DNA of 48,752 nt, from contig JAICGN010000023.1 of assembly GCA_025923075.1 (NCBI GenBank), forward strand, positions 1 through 48,752, in the 5' to 3' direction. The notes under the pieces were generated by a model, which saw nothing but the letters and a program-made list of their open reading frames with translations, had not been told where the DNA came from and ran no database searches. The translations under genes and the position numbers were made by a program. Shown piece after piece: positions 33,734 to 41,982 of the stretch (position 1 is the stretch's first letter; every line of letters starts with the position of its first letter). This DNA is from Chitinophagaceae bacterium (GTDB lineage: Bacteria; Bacteroidota; Bacteroidia; Chitinophagales; Chitinophagaceae).

Positions 33734-34820
33734 CACTAGCTACGTAAACACGCATGAATATGCTGATCCTGAAAAATGGCTGGACAGAATTAGTTTTTAT
33801 ACTGGTCTGTTAGAAGAATTGGCTAAACAATACCAGGTGGAAAGTATCGAACAGATAAATTATGAAGGTATCCGGAAACAAAATGGTGTAACCTATCATT
33901 TCCTCAACTTCAAAAAAAAGAAATTATATTTTCCCTTTACTCTTCACAGATACATTAAGAATTTAAGACCGGATATTGTGTTTGTAAATGGGTTTGTATT
34001 TCCCTTTCAAAATATACAGTTGAGAAAAACGTTAGGTCAAAATGTAAAAATCATCGTATTGCATCGGGCTGAAAAACCTTTTACCGGGGTCAAAAGCTAT
34101 TTGCAAAAAATAGCCGACAGATCAATTGATGGTTACTTATTTGTATCTGCCGAATTTGCTGAAGAATGGATAAAGAAAGGGATTATTAAAAGCAAGAAGA
34201 AGATCTATGAGGTGATCCAATCATCATCACCTTTCCTCCCCGAAAGCAAAGAAGTCTCAAAAAAAATCCTCCAATTAAGTGGTGATCCCGTTTTTTTATG
34301 GGTAGGAAGATTGGATAAGAACAAAGACCCTATTACCGTTGTCAAAGCGTTTACACGCTATTTATCCATTCAGCCTGCGGCAAGGCTCTATATGATCTAT
34401 CAGGATGATAAACTCCTGACAGAAGTAAAAGATCTAATTAATGTCGATAATAAAGGCGGAATCATACTCGTTGGTAAAGTTGAACATCAACTGTTGCAGC
34501 TGTGGTACAATGCTGCCGATTATTTTATTTCCGGTTCACATTATGAAGGTAGCGGCATAGCCGTTTGTGAGGCTATGTCTTGCGGATGCATACCCATCCT
34601 CACAAATATTATTTCTTTTAGACGGATGACTGGCCCAAACAAGTGCGGATCACTTTATGAAGCAGGAAATGCTGAACACCTGTTATCAGTATTATTAAAG
34701 ACGAATGAAATGAACATTGAAGTTGAAAGAAAAAAAACACTGGAACAGTTCAATCAGGAACTTTCTTTCGAAGCAATAGCCAAAAAGATAACAAAAGTCA
34801 TCACCTCTATCAATGCCTGA
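33720..34820 (+). CDS. glycosyltransferase family 4
   Basis: A 366-residue retaining GT-B enzyme. The C-terminal domain contains LWVGRLDKNKDP (nucleotide-sugar site) and the Ex7E-type motif YEGSGIAVCEAMSCG, in which two Glu residues hold the sugar donor. The N-terminal acceptor domain is basic and lacks a signal peptide. It starts inside the end of the preceding short ORF and overlaps the following GT2 gene by 8 bases, forming a compact plus-strand operon (33506-35715). It probably adds one sugar to a polyprenyl-linked glycan. Confidence 0.92.
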   Translation: MKIVSTSYVNTHEYADPEKWLDRISFYTGLLEELAKQYQVESIEQINYEGIRKQNGVTYHFLNFKKKKLYFPFTLHRYIKNLRPDIVFVNGFVFPFQNIQLRKTLGQNVKIIVLHRAEKPFTGVKSYLQKIADRSIDGYLFVSAEFAEEWIKKGIIKSKKKIYEVIQSSSPFLPESKEVSKKILQLSGDPVFLWVGRLDKNKDPITVVKAFTRYLSIQPAARLYMIYQDDKLLTEVKDLINVDNKGGIILVGKVEHQLLQLWYNAADYFISGSHYEGSGIAVCEAMSCGCIPILTNIISFRRMTGPNKCGSLYEAGNAEHLLSVLLKTNEMNIEVERKKTLEQFNQELSFEAIAKKITKVITSINA

Positions 34821-35715
34821 TCAAAAATATACTCCTAAAGTAAGTATTATTTTACCCACGTATAACCGCGCAGGGTTGATTTTGGAAACAATAGAAAGTA
34901 TACGGAACCAGACCTATTCAAACTGGGAATTGATCATTGTTGATGATGGCTCCGATGATAATACAGAAGAAATAATTACACAAATAAATGATGCAAGAAT
35001 ACAGTTTCACAAAGCGGGAAGAATCGGAATAGTAGGTAAAATCAAAAACATGGGTATAGAAATGTCAAATGGAGAATTAATAGCATTTATCGATTCAGAT
35101 GATCTTTGGGCCAAAACAAAACTGGAAAAACAAATTGCCGCGTTGCAACAATGTCAGGAAGCAGGGTTTTCACTGACGGGAGGATATAATTTTAAGGAGC
35201 CGGGCAAACCGCTGGGATATTTTTATAACCAAAAGGAAGGGATAAGATATGATAACATTTTCATTGCTTTCTTTAAGTCGGAAGTGTCAACCACCATGCC
35301 TTCATTAATGCTTAGAAAGAAATGCCTGCAAACAACAGGGATTTTTAAAGAATCCAAACCATTTGCCGATGTAGAATTCATTCTCAATCTCGCAAGACAT
35401 TTCAAAGCTGTTATTCTGTACGAGCCACTGTTTTACCGTCGTATACATGAGGCAAATGATAGCGACTCTAACTGGATAAACAGACATTACGAAGGAATTG
35501 AAATGATCTTATCTTATAAAAATGATTTGCCCAAAGTAATACTTACCGATTCTTTATTCAGGTCGTATATCAACTTTGGTGAAAAATGCCTGAAGTATCA
35601 AAAGAAAGGAAAAGCAATAAGAAGTTTTATTAACGCATGGAAACAAAAACCCTTTAATATTCTCCCCTTAAGAAAGACGGCAAAGGCGATAATATATTTT
35701 TTACAAAGAAAATAA
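34813..35715 (+). CDS. glycosyltransferase family 2
   Basis: A 300-residue inverting GT-A enzyme with a typical start VSIILPTYNRAGLI, the nucleotide-binding IIVDDGSDDNT (41-51) and the metal-binding DSDDLW at 94-99. The end is basic and ends without a membrane anchor. It overlaps the preceding GT4 by 8 bases and overlaps the convergent GT4 gene on the other strand by 15 bases. Donor and acceptor cannot be predicted. Confidence 0.92.
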   Translation: MPDQKYTPKVSIILPTYNRAGLILETIESIRNQTYSNWELIIVDDGSDDNTEEIITQINDARIQFHKAGRIGIVGKIKNMGIEMSNGELIAFIDSDDLWAKTKLEKQIAALQQCQEAGFSLTGGYNFKEPGKPLGYFYNQKEGIRYDNIFIAFFKSEVSTTMPSLMLRKKCLQTTGIFKESKPFADVEFILNLARHFKAVILYEPLFYRRIHEANDSDSNWINRHYEGIEMILSYKNDLPKVILTDSLFRSYINFGEKCLKYQKKGKAIRSFINAWKQKPFNILPLRKTAKAIIYFLQRK

Positions 35716-36759
35716 TTGTGACATCTTTTGGACTGATTGTTCAATGGTGTACGGTACTACACTCTTAAATTCAATAGTAGGGTCTTTCAGGATTTTCACT
35801 GCTTTTTGTACCATTTCCTCTTTGTTTGTTACGATATGCCAATTCTCAATCTCGGCTTGCATCGGTTTGACAAAACTAATTACCTTAGCGCCCGCACTAA
35901 GTGCCTCAATACAAACTATGCCAAAACCTTCATAAGAGGACGGGTGTATGAATAGTTTTGCTCTTTGCATCCATTGCAGCACATCGGGATGCGGCAATTC
36001 GCCGGTAAGCGTAATATTGGATTGCAAACCTAATGATTCAATAAGGTTTTGTAGTTTACTCTTCTCGGGACCTTCACCTATCAATACGGCATTAATAAAT
36101 GGGATCCTGTTTTTTATTTCGGCGATAACCCCGATAAAAATATCATACTGTTTGAGCGGGATCAATGAACCGGCAGCTATTATATCAATATCTTTTTTCA
36201 CATTGATAAATGAGAATTCTTTTAAGTCAACTCCCGGTGTTATCACGTGAAGCGGCCTGATGCCATAATTCTTTTCGAATTCACGCTGCAGGGAATCGGA
36301 GAAAGCGATCAGTTCATCCGGTTTTAATCTGGTAAACGGGACATACTTATTCCCTTCCTTTGCGTCCTGTCCCCACATCCAGCAATAGTGCCTGACGCCG
36401 TGTTTATCAGCAAACCTTTTTCCGGTTAACGCGCATTCCGCATACCAAAAACTCAACAGGCCGTATATCTTATTCGTCTTATGAATTTTTTTTATCGCTG
36501 CATTCCATTTTCGAAAAAGAAATAATTTAATAAGTCCGCCGCGGTTTCTACCATCAAAACTGATGACTGTATTACCATGCCATTGATATGTTTTTTTGAA
36601 GTAAGGATATTGAAACGCAAGAATTATAATAGTAAGTTGTGGGAAGGTTTTATTAAGTGCAAGGATGAACGATTGCTGCATGGGTAAACAGGTTGTGTCG
36701 GATTCATCTTTTGGAAAACCCGGTGTCAGGATGACCAATGTTTTTGTTTTATCACTCAT
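35701..36759 (-). CDS. glycosyltransferase family 4
   Basis: A 352-residue GT-B enzyme. It has an N-terminal acceptor domain (VILTPGFPKDESDTTCL start), IIAAGSLIPLKQYD (donor site entrance), LIGEGPEKSKLQ, and the Ex7E-type motif YEGFGIVCIEALSAG. No signal or membrane segment is evident. It overlaps the upstream ABC exporter gene by 8 bases on the same strand and converges with the plus-strand GT2. It probably acts on the same lipid-linked glycan as the neighbouring enzymes. Confidence 0.92.
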   Translation of the reverse strand: MSDKTKTLVILTPGFPKDESDTTCLPMQQSFILALNKTFPQLTIIILAFQYPYFKKTYQWHGNTVISFDGRNRGGLIKLFLFRKWNAAIKKIHKTNKIYGLLSFWYAECALTGKRFADKHGVRHYCWMWGQDAKEGNKYVPFTRLKPDELIAFSDSLQREFEKNYGIRPLHVITPGVDLKEFSFINVKKDIDIIAAGSLIPLKQYDIFIGVIAEIKNRIPFINAVLIGEGPEKSKLQNLIESLGLQSNITLTGELPHPDVLQWMQRAKLFIHPSSYEGFGIVCIEALSAGAKVISFVKPMQAEIENWHIVTNKEEMVQKAVKILKDPTIEFKSVVPYTIEQSVQKMSQLFSL

Positions 36760-38419
36760 CCAACGAAATTATTTTATTACAGAAAGAAAGACATTTGCTG
36801 TCATGTGTGATCATAATTACGGTTTTCCCGCCGGCAGCCATATCTTTAAAGTGTTGAGCCAGCAAAATTGCCGAAGCATCATCCAATTCATTAAAAGGTT
36901 CGTCAAGTAGTATTAGTTCTGCATTTTTGTATAGGGCCCTGGCAATCGCGATCCGTTGTTGCTGACCGCCACTTATATTTTTTCCATTTTCACTGATCAT
37001 TTTGTTAAGCCCGTCAGGAGACTGCTTAATAAACTCAATAAGACCCGAGATGTGCAAGGCAGTTTCTAATTTTACCATATCATGATCTGTTTCCTGCAGT
37101 GTAATATTTCTCAAAATGCTATCATGTATAAAAAAAGGTTGCTGACGGACATAAGAAATTTGCGGCCAATAGTTTTTTATGGCATTGGAAGCAACGAACT
37201 TACTATTGATGAAAATTTCACCTTTTGCCGGCGGAATAAAGCCAAGCATTAAATTTAAGATCGTTGTTTTCCCTTTTCCCGATTTTCCAGTGATCCCGAC
37301 AAAATCCCCTTTTACAACCGATAAAGAAAAATCTTTTAGCACATCGACATCTCCATATTGAAAACTCAGGTCTTTTAATTGCAGGGCCTCTATTGGTTGC
37401 AATTCAGACAATGAATGAATTTCCTTTGTGCCTTTCGTCGCGCTTTCTAACTCTGAAAGCGGAAATCCATGTGACCTCATTTGACCAGCCGAATTAATGA
37501 TCTTTACAATTCCCGGGATGATCTTATATGCCGCTGCCATAAAAGCTCCGATTGTGATCAGTGTAGAGCTGTCATTTACATCCGACCATCTAGCAATAAC
37601 AATAAGTATGAATAAGCCCAGCACAGCGAAAGTTTCAATTATCCGGCTGGGCATTGTTTGGACAGAAAGCGAGTCAAATAAATAGTTGCTGAAAACTTGT
37701 CTTGCCGAAGAAAATCGTTTGAAAAAAAAATCATTGCGCTGGTATATATTCCCTTCAACATATCCTTTTAATGCATCTAATAAATACTGGAACGATCTTT
37801 CATTGCTTAGCTGTATATTTTTCTTACTGGCGGCAAGTCTTTTTCTGATATAAAAAAAAACAAATGTAACCGGCGGCAGAAGTATTAGCAACAAAAGAAG
37901 AAAAAGCCCGGCATTGTATAAGAGTATAGCCGTAATAGTGAGCAAAATGAGAACGGATTGTATAAGTATTTGCTGTATCCCCGAAAGAATATGCTGAGAA
38001 AACTCAAATGGCTGGAATGCGATCTTTCGAATATGCTCAGAAGAATCGATGTCGACAAATTCTTGAAAGCTGCCATGCAGGTAATTGTCTAATTTTTGTT
38101 TTGAAATTCGCAATGCCACCTGGCCAATAAATTTGTATTGACTATTTGAGATCAATATTCCCAAAAAATTTTTTATGCTAAAGAGAATAAAAAATACTGC
38201 AATGAGGGTAACAGAACCCGGGCTCAACATCCATTCGGGCAGGAAACCAATAGCGGCAGGATCCGGATTATTTATATAAAAATTGATGACAAGGAGTAAA
38301 AAAGCCAATGTTGCAATATCAGCTATGCTGATAAAAACATTAAACACTACGTGGATCCAAAACTGTCGTTTCTCAGACGGAGTGAGTAAAAGAAAAATAT
38401 GTTTGAGCTTTTCTTTCAA
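36752..38419 (-). CDS. ABC exporter with fused membrane and ATPase domains (MsbA/PglK-like)
   Basis: A 555-residue half-transporter. About six transmembrane helices occupy residues 15-320, and the ATPase domain follows: Walker A GKSGKGKT (378-385), signature ISGGQQQR near 482, Walker B ELILLDEP (501-508) and the H-loop His539. All motifs for ATP hydrolysis are intact. Placement between a GT4 gene and an initiating sugar-phosphate transferase suggests export of a glycolipid or flipping of a polyprenyl-linked oligosaccharide, as for PglK-type flippases. No Wzx-type flippase is seen in the window. Substrate is inferred from context only. Confidence 0.92.
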   Translation of the reverse strand: MKEKLKHIFLLLTPSEKRQFWIHVVFNVFISIADIATLAFLLLVINFYINNPDPAAIGFLPEWMLSPGSVTLIAVFFILFSIKNFLGILISNSQYKFIGQVALRISKQKLDNYLHGSFQEFVDIDSSEHIRKIAFQPFEFSQHILSGIQQILIQSVLILLTITAILLYNAGLFLLLLLILLPPVTFVFFYIRKRLAASKKNIQLSNERSFQYLLDALKGYVEGNIYQRNDFFFKRFSSARQVFSNYLFDSLSVQTMPSRIIETFAVLGLFILIVIARWSDVNDSSTLITIGAFMAAAYKIIPGIVKIINSAGQMRSHGFPLSELESATKGTKEIHSLSELQPIEALQLKDLSFQYGDVDVLKDFSLSVVKGDFVGITGKSGKGKTTILNLMLGFIPPAKGEIFINSKFVASNAIKNYWPQISYVRQQPFFIHDSILRNITLQETDHDMVKLETALHISGLIEFIKQSPDGLNKMISENGKNISGGQQQRIAIARALYKNAELILLDEPFNELDDASAILLAQHFKDMAAGGKTVIMITHDSKCLSFCNKIISLDE

Positions 38420-38488
38420 TCGCTTTAAAAGGATGAGCAGAAAGATAACTATTCCGTGAAAGCCGTAAAAATTATTTGAGAATGGGTA

Positions 38489-39256
38489 TTAAAGCCCGGC
38501 AATTGTACGCAGGGTGTGCCATAGTATCCGTATATCAAGCCAAAGCGACCAATGCCTGACATAAAAAATATCGAGCTGCACACGGTCTCTCATCGCCTGG
38601 ACATTTCTTGTTTCGCCCACATAGCCCATTGCCTGAGACAAACCAGTTATGCCCGGTTTTACTTTATGCCGGTAATTATAATGTTCAATGATTTCCTCAT
38701 ACTTATTGTTTTCACTGATCATATGCGGACGCGGACCAATAAAAGCCATATCACCGACCCAGACATTAAAAAACTGGGGAAGTTCATCAAGGAAATAATT
38801 TCGTAAAAACCTTCCAAACCTCGTTATTCTTTCATCATCTTCAGTCGCTGGCAAAAAATCAGCATCATCATTTTCAATCATCGACCGGAATTTGATACAG
38901 GTAAAAACATTTCCGTCTCTTTTGTGTCGTCTTTGCAAAAAGAAAACCGGCCCCTTGGAATCAAGCTTGATCAGTAAGGCAATAATAGGAGTCAGCCAGC
39001 TCAGCAATCCGACTATGACAATGGTAGATACCAAAATATCTCCGGTCCGTTTGATCATCCGGTGTGATAGACTTTCAAGGGGCAGACGCAGTGGTAAAGT
39101 TGAACTCGCTTTTATTCGTGCAAACTTCTTAAGGTCAACATATAAAGGTTGTGAGGGCAAAGAAACATATTCATTTTGCCGACCTTTTATAACAAACATT
39201 TCTGCTGTTTTGGGAAAAACGCTGATTATTTCAACGGATGATTTTTCTTTCTCCAT
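38489..39256 (-). CDS. initiating sugar-phosphate transferase (polyprenyl phosphate)
   Basis: A 255-residue bacterial sugar transferase that moves a sugar-1-phosphate from a nucleotide sugar to undecaprenyl phosphate. A cytoplasmic N-terminal extension (about 1-70) leads into one transmembrane or re-entrant helix (71-98, beginning RTGDILVS), then the catalytic domain with FKFRSM-type KFRSM, LDELPQFFNVW and GPRPHM, plus VKPGITGLSQAMG. The four-helix N-terminal region of WbaP/WcaJ is absent, so this is the short monotopic PglC-like form. It probably starts the glycan built by this locus. The gene is separated by 69 bases from the ABC exporter on the same strand. Confidence 0.93.
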   Translation of the reverse strand: MEKEKSSVEIISVFPKTAEMFVIKGRQNEYVSLPSQPLYVDLKKFARIKASSTLPLRLPLESLSHRMIKRTGDILVSTIVIVGLLSWLTPIIALLIKLDSKGPVFFLQRRHKRDGNVFTCIKFRSMIENDDADFLPATEDDERITRFGRFLRNYFLDELPQFFNVWVGDMAFIGPRPHMISENNKYEEIIEHYNYRHKVKPGITGLSQAMGYVGETRNVQAMRDRVQLDIFYVRHWSLWLDIRILWHTLRTIAGL

Positions 39257-39386
39257 GAAGGAAATTGGGTTAATGGTTAATTATCGCTGTTTTCAGTTAA
39301 AGGGTTGCTTTAAAGGATTTTCGATATGTCAAAGATGAAACTATCAACGCTAAATGCCAATAATATTTTTTAACACAGGCAAAAAG

Positions 39387-39419
39387 TTTTGGCTTAAAGG
39401 ACATTGAACTGTATTTTTG
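39387..39419 (+). promoter_or_regulatory. Bacteroidota promoter for tRNA-Lys
   Basis: A TTTTGG-type -33 element (39387-39392) and a TATTTTTG -7 element (39412-39419) lie about 20 bases apart, as in the Bacteroidota sigma-ABfr consensus. The expected start site is near 39425, about 35 bases before the tRNA. Confidence 0.75.
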
Positions 39420-39458
39420 CACTCCCAAAAATAAAGCGGTCATTATGACTGCTTTGAT

Positions 39459-39531
39459 GATCTCGTAGCTCAGCTGGTAGAGCACAACACTTTTAATGTT
39501 GGGGCCCAGGGTTCGAATCCCTGCGGGATCA
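39459..39531 (+). tRNA. tRNA-Lys (anticodon TTT)
   Basis: A 73-base cloverleaf. The acceptor stem GATCTCG pairs with CGGGATC (one T-G), the D stem is GCTC/GAGC with loop AGCTGGTA, the anticodon stem CAACA/TGTTG holds the loop CTTTTAA, and the T arm is CAGGG TTCGAAT CCCTG. The anticodon is TTT (39492-39494 region), reading Lys codons. The discriminator base is A, and CCA is not encoded. It has its own promoter upstream and a strong terminator downstream. Confidence 0.97.
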
Positions 39532-39533
39532 CA

Positions 39534-39559
39534 GGCTCTGGTTGACCAGGGCCTTTTTT
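39534..39559 (+). terminator. rho-independent terminator of tRNA-Lys
   Basis: An 8-bp stem (GGCTCTGG with CCAGGGCC, one T-G pair) closes a TTGA loop and is followed by six T residues. It lies 3 bases after the tRNA end. Confidence 0.85.
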
Positions 39560-39578
39560 ATTACTTGCTTTTTTAAAG

Positions 39579-39586
39579 TAGGTTTG
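39579..39586 (+). promoter_or_regulatory. -7 box of the SDR gene
   Basis: TAGGTTTG matches TAnnTTTG and lies 18 bases before the ATG at 39605, which implies a very short leader. A matching -33 element is weak. It falls directly after the tRNA terminator, so the SDR has an independent promoter. Confidence 0.5.
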
Positions 39587-39604
39587 TAGCACAAGCAACT
39601 ATTT

Positions 39605-40414
39605 ATGTCGTCTCACTTCAAAGATAAAGTTGTCATCGTAACGGGTGGAACGGATGGAATCGGCAAGGCTCTTGTTGAAGAGCTGATCAAAGAAGGTGCA
39701 AAAGTTTCCACGTGCGGACGAAATCATGACAAACTTTACCATTTACAAACACAGTATCCTGCGGCACATTTGCATACAATGGTGGCAGATGTCAGCAGCG
39801 AAAATGATTGCCGCCGGCTTGTTGAAATGACTTATAAAATGTTTGGTGCCATCCACATTCTTATCAACAATGCAGGAATCTCGATGCGGGCAGAATTAAA
39901 GGACACGTCAGTGGATGTGATCAAAAAGGTGATGGAGATAAATTTTTTTGGCGCCGTTTATTGTACAAAACATGCTTTACCGTTTTTAATAGAAAAAAAG
40001 GGAACTGTCGTGGGCGTCTCTTCCATCGCTGGCTATCGTGGACTGCCTGGCAGAAGCGGTTATTCAGCATCTAAATATGCCTTGCAAGGATGGATGGAAG
40101 CTATCAGGACAGAGCTTCTCGATACGGGTGTGAACGTCATGTGGGTGTGTCCCGGCTTTACCACGTCCAATATCCGAAATGCCGCGTTAAATAAAGAGGG
40201 AGAAGCACAAGGTGAAAGTCCAATGGATGAAGATAAAATGATGACCGCGCAGGAGTGTGCCAGAAGAATTTTAAAGGCAATAGAGAAAAGAAAACGAACT
40301 GTCGTGATGACATTCCAGGGAAAACGAACGGTGTTTATGAATAAGTTTTTCCCCCGGCTTGCGGACAAACTGGTAAGGAACTTTTTTTATAAAGATGGAA
40401 AGCTGATTAAATAA
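39605..40414 (+). CDS. short-chain dehydrogenase/reductase
   Basis: A 269-residue classical SDR: the NAD(P)-binding TGGTDGIG (13-20), NNAGIS near 88, and the catalytic Ser139 or Ser140, Tyr153 and Lys157 in YSASK. A C-terminal extension (about 235-269) is basic. An Arg at the second strand (GRN at 38-40) suggests preference for NADP. The substrate is unknown. The gene is preceded by tRNA-Lys and its own -7 box and is followed by the SAM adenosyltransferase gene. Confidence 0.93.
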   Translation: MSSHFKDKVVIVTGGTDGIGKALVEELIKEGAKVSTCGRNHDKLYHLQTQYPAAHLHTMVADVSSENDCRRLVEMTYKMFGAIHILINNAGISMRAELKDTSVDVIKKVMEINFFGAVYCTKHALPFLIEKKGTVVGVSSIAGYRGLPGRSGYSASKYALQGWMEAIRTELLDTGVNVMWVCPGFTTSNIRNAALNKEGEAQGESPMDEDKMMTAQECARRILKAIEKRKRTVVMTFQGKRTVFMNKFFPRLADKLVRNFFYKDGKLIK

Positions 40415-40423
40415 GATTAGAGC

Positions 40424-40513
40424 GTAAAAAATCAAAAGTCAAAATTAAAAATAGGGTCGTCTGATATTACTTGCAGTTTTTTGGCTATGGAATTTTTACT
40501 TTTGACTTTTTAC
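40424..40513. repeat. imperfect 23-base inverted repeat upstream of the SAM adenosyltransferase
   Basis: Arms at 40424-40446 and 40491-40513 are complementary at 21 of 23 positions, separated by 44 bases. The right arm ends 10 bases before the ATG at 40523, so a transcript starting upstream could hide the ribosome-binding region in a hairpin. Confidence 0.7.
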
Positions 40514-40522
40514 TTCTTCATT

Positions 40523-41350
40523 ATGCCATTACTAACCCTGACCTCTGATATTGGTAATCACGACTACCTTACAGGGGCCATAAAAGCAAGGTTGCTTAAT
40601 ATTAATCCGGACTTCCGGTTAATCGATATTTCACACAACATTGCTCCTTTTAACTATCCACAGGCGTCTTATGTTTGCAGAAATTCAATAAAAAATTTTC
40701 CCGATTTCACTTACCATATCATCCTGGTAAATCTTTTCGACAAAAACCAGGATCACCTGCTATTAGCCTTTCACAATAACCAATATATTTTTTGCGCCAA
40801 TAATGGTTTGCTCACAATGATACTTGAAGAGAAACCAGAAATCGTTATCGGCATTCCCTGGCAGGAGGGAAGAATAAAGAACACGTTGCATTGCGTTGAT
40901 GTTTTTGGGAACACGATCAATCAACTTGTCAATGGCGAGTCAGTAAAGAACATTGGCCAGGCTGACATAGCATATGTCGAAAAAAATCCATTAAGACCTG
41001 CAATTGGTGATGACTGGATCGATGGACAGATTATTTTCATCGACAATTTTGAAAATGTAATTGTAAATATTACCCGCCACGAGTTTGAGGAATTGCGAAA
41101 AGGACGGGGTTTTAAAATAAATTTCAAAAGAGATGAAGTGATTGATCATATCAGCGAAACGTATGCTGATGTACCCGAGGGGGAAAAGCTTGCCTTGTTT
41201 AACAGTGCAGGTTATCTTGAGATCGCCATCAACAAAGGAAATGCAGCCGGTCTCCTGGGGTTGAAAGGCTTTTCTGAAAAGAATTCTCAATCACGACAAA
41301 TTTTGCAAAATCAACTTTTTTACCAAACAGTAAGAATAAATTTTGAATAG
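40523..41350 (+). CDS. SAM hydroxide adenosyltransferase (DUF62 family)
   Basis: A 275-residue member of the family related to fluorinase and chlorinase. It is expected to hydrolyse S-adenosylmethionine to adenosine and methionine. N-terminal motif TLTSDIGNHDYLTGAIKA, the central CANNGLLT, and FENVIVNITRHEF near 190 fit the family. The ATG at 40523 is preferred: the upstream TTG (40481) extension reads through the right arm of an inverted repeat. It is two bases from the following deoxyribonucleotidase gene, so both form one operon. Halogenase activity is not suggested. Confidence 0.88.
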   Translation: MPLLTLTSDIGNHDYLTGAIKARLLNINPDFRLIDISHNIAPFNYPQASYVCRNSIKNFPDFTYHIILVNLFDKNQDHLLLAFHNNQYIFCANNGLLTMILEEKPEIVIGIPWQEGRIKNTLHCVDVFGNTINQLVNGESVKNIGQADIAYVEKNPLRPAIGDDWIDGQIIFIDNFENVIVNITRHEFEELRKGRGFKINFKRDEVIDHISETYADVPEGEKLALFNSAGYLEIAINKGNAAGLLGLKGFSEKNSQSRQILQNQLFYQTVRINFE

Positions 41351-41352
41351 CA

Positions 41353-41868
41353 ATGCAAAGACTAGCTGTTGACATGGATGGCGTACTTGCAGATGTATAT
41401 GAGCAGTTTTTCCGTTACGACGAAAAAGATTTCGGCAAAAGAAGACCGTTAGAAGACGTAGTTGGCGTCGAAGAAAGAAAAGCTTTCCCTTATATAAACG
41501 AATATGTTTATACGGAAGGATTTTTCAGAACAGCCCCGATCCTTAAAGACAGTGTGGGAATACTGGCTGCGTTGAATGAAGTCTACGAACTATTCATCGT
41601 TTCTGCTGCGATGGAATTCCCGCAAAGTTTGCCCGAAAAATTAGAATGGCTGAATGAACACTTCAAGTTCATAAGTTGGCAGCAGATAGTTTTTTGCGGC
41701 AACAAGACAATCATTGATGCCGATATAATGATCGACGATCATTTCAAAAATCTTGATCAGTTTAAAGGAATAACCATTCTTTTTTCCCAACCGCATAACC
41801 AACTAAAAAATTCGGGCAGGCATAAAAGAGCCGAGTCATGGGAACAGGTTGCCTCTCTCCTTTTATAA
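41353..41868 (+). CDS. 5'(3')-deoxyribonucleotidase
   Basis: A 171-residue HAD-superfamily phosphatase of the NT5C type. It removes phosphate from deoxynucleoside monophosphates. Motif I is VDMDGVLADVY (nucleophile Asp7 and acid/base Asp9), motif II is around FIVSAA, and the metal-binding IMIDDHFKN lies at about 130. The protein is close to the usual length. It is 2 bases downstream of the SAM adenosyltransferase and shares its transcript. Both are small nucleotide-related salvage or damage-control enzymes. Confidence 0.9.
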   Translation: MQRLAVDMDGVLADVYEQFFRYDEKDFGKRRPLEDVVGVEERKAFPYINEYVYTEGFFRTAPILKDSVGILAALNEVYELFIVSAAMEFPQSLPEKLEWLNEHFKFISWQQIVFCGNKTIIDADIMIDDHFKNLDQFKGITILFSQPHNQLKNSGRHKRAESWEQVASLLL

Positions 41869-41937
41869 GTGTTGATTTGTTAAATATTTTAAATATTGTT
41901 TTGCCTGCCGGAAAAGCGAAATCTTCTGTTGAAACCC

Positions 41938-41945
41938 TATTTTTG
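41938..41945 (+). promoter_or_regulatory. -7 box of the DUF2723 gene
   Basis: TATTTTTG matches TAnnTTTG and lies 37 bases before the ATG at 41983. A -33 element at the usual distance is not clear. Confidence 0.55.
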
Positions 41946-41982
41946 CCCATTCCAACCAAAAAGGGAATAAAATCAAATCTTT

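Noticed and set aside
40481-40522. Upstream start for the SAM adenosyltransferase
   Set aside because: The added residues come from the right arm of an inverted repeat, and the family begins at MPLLTLTSD.
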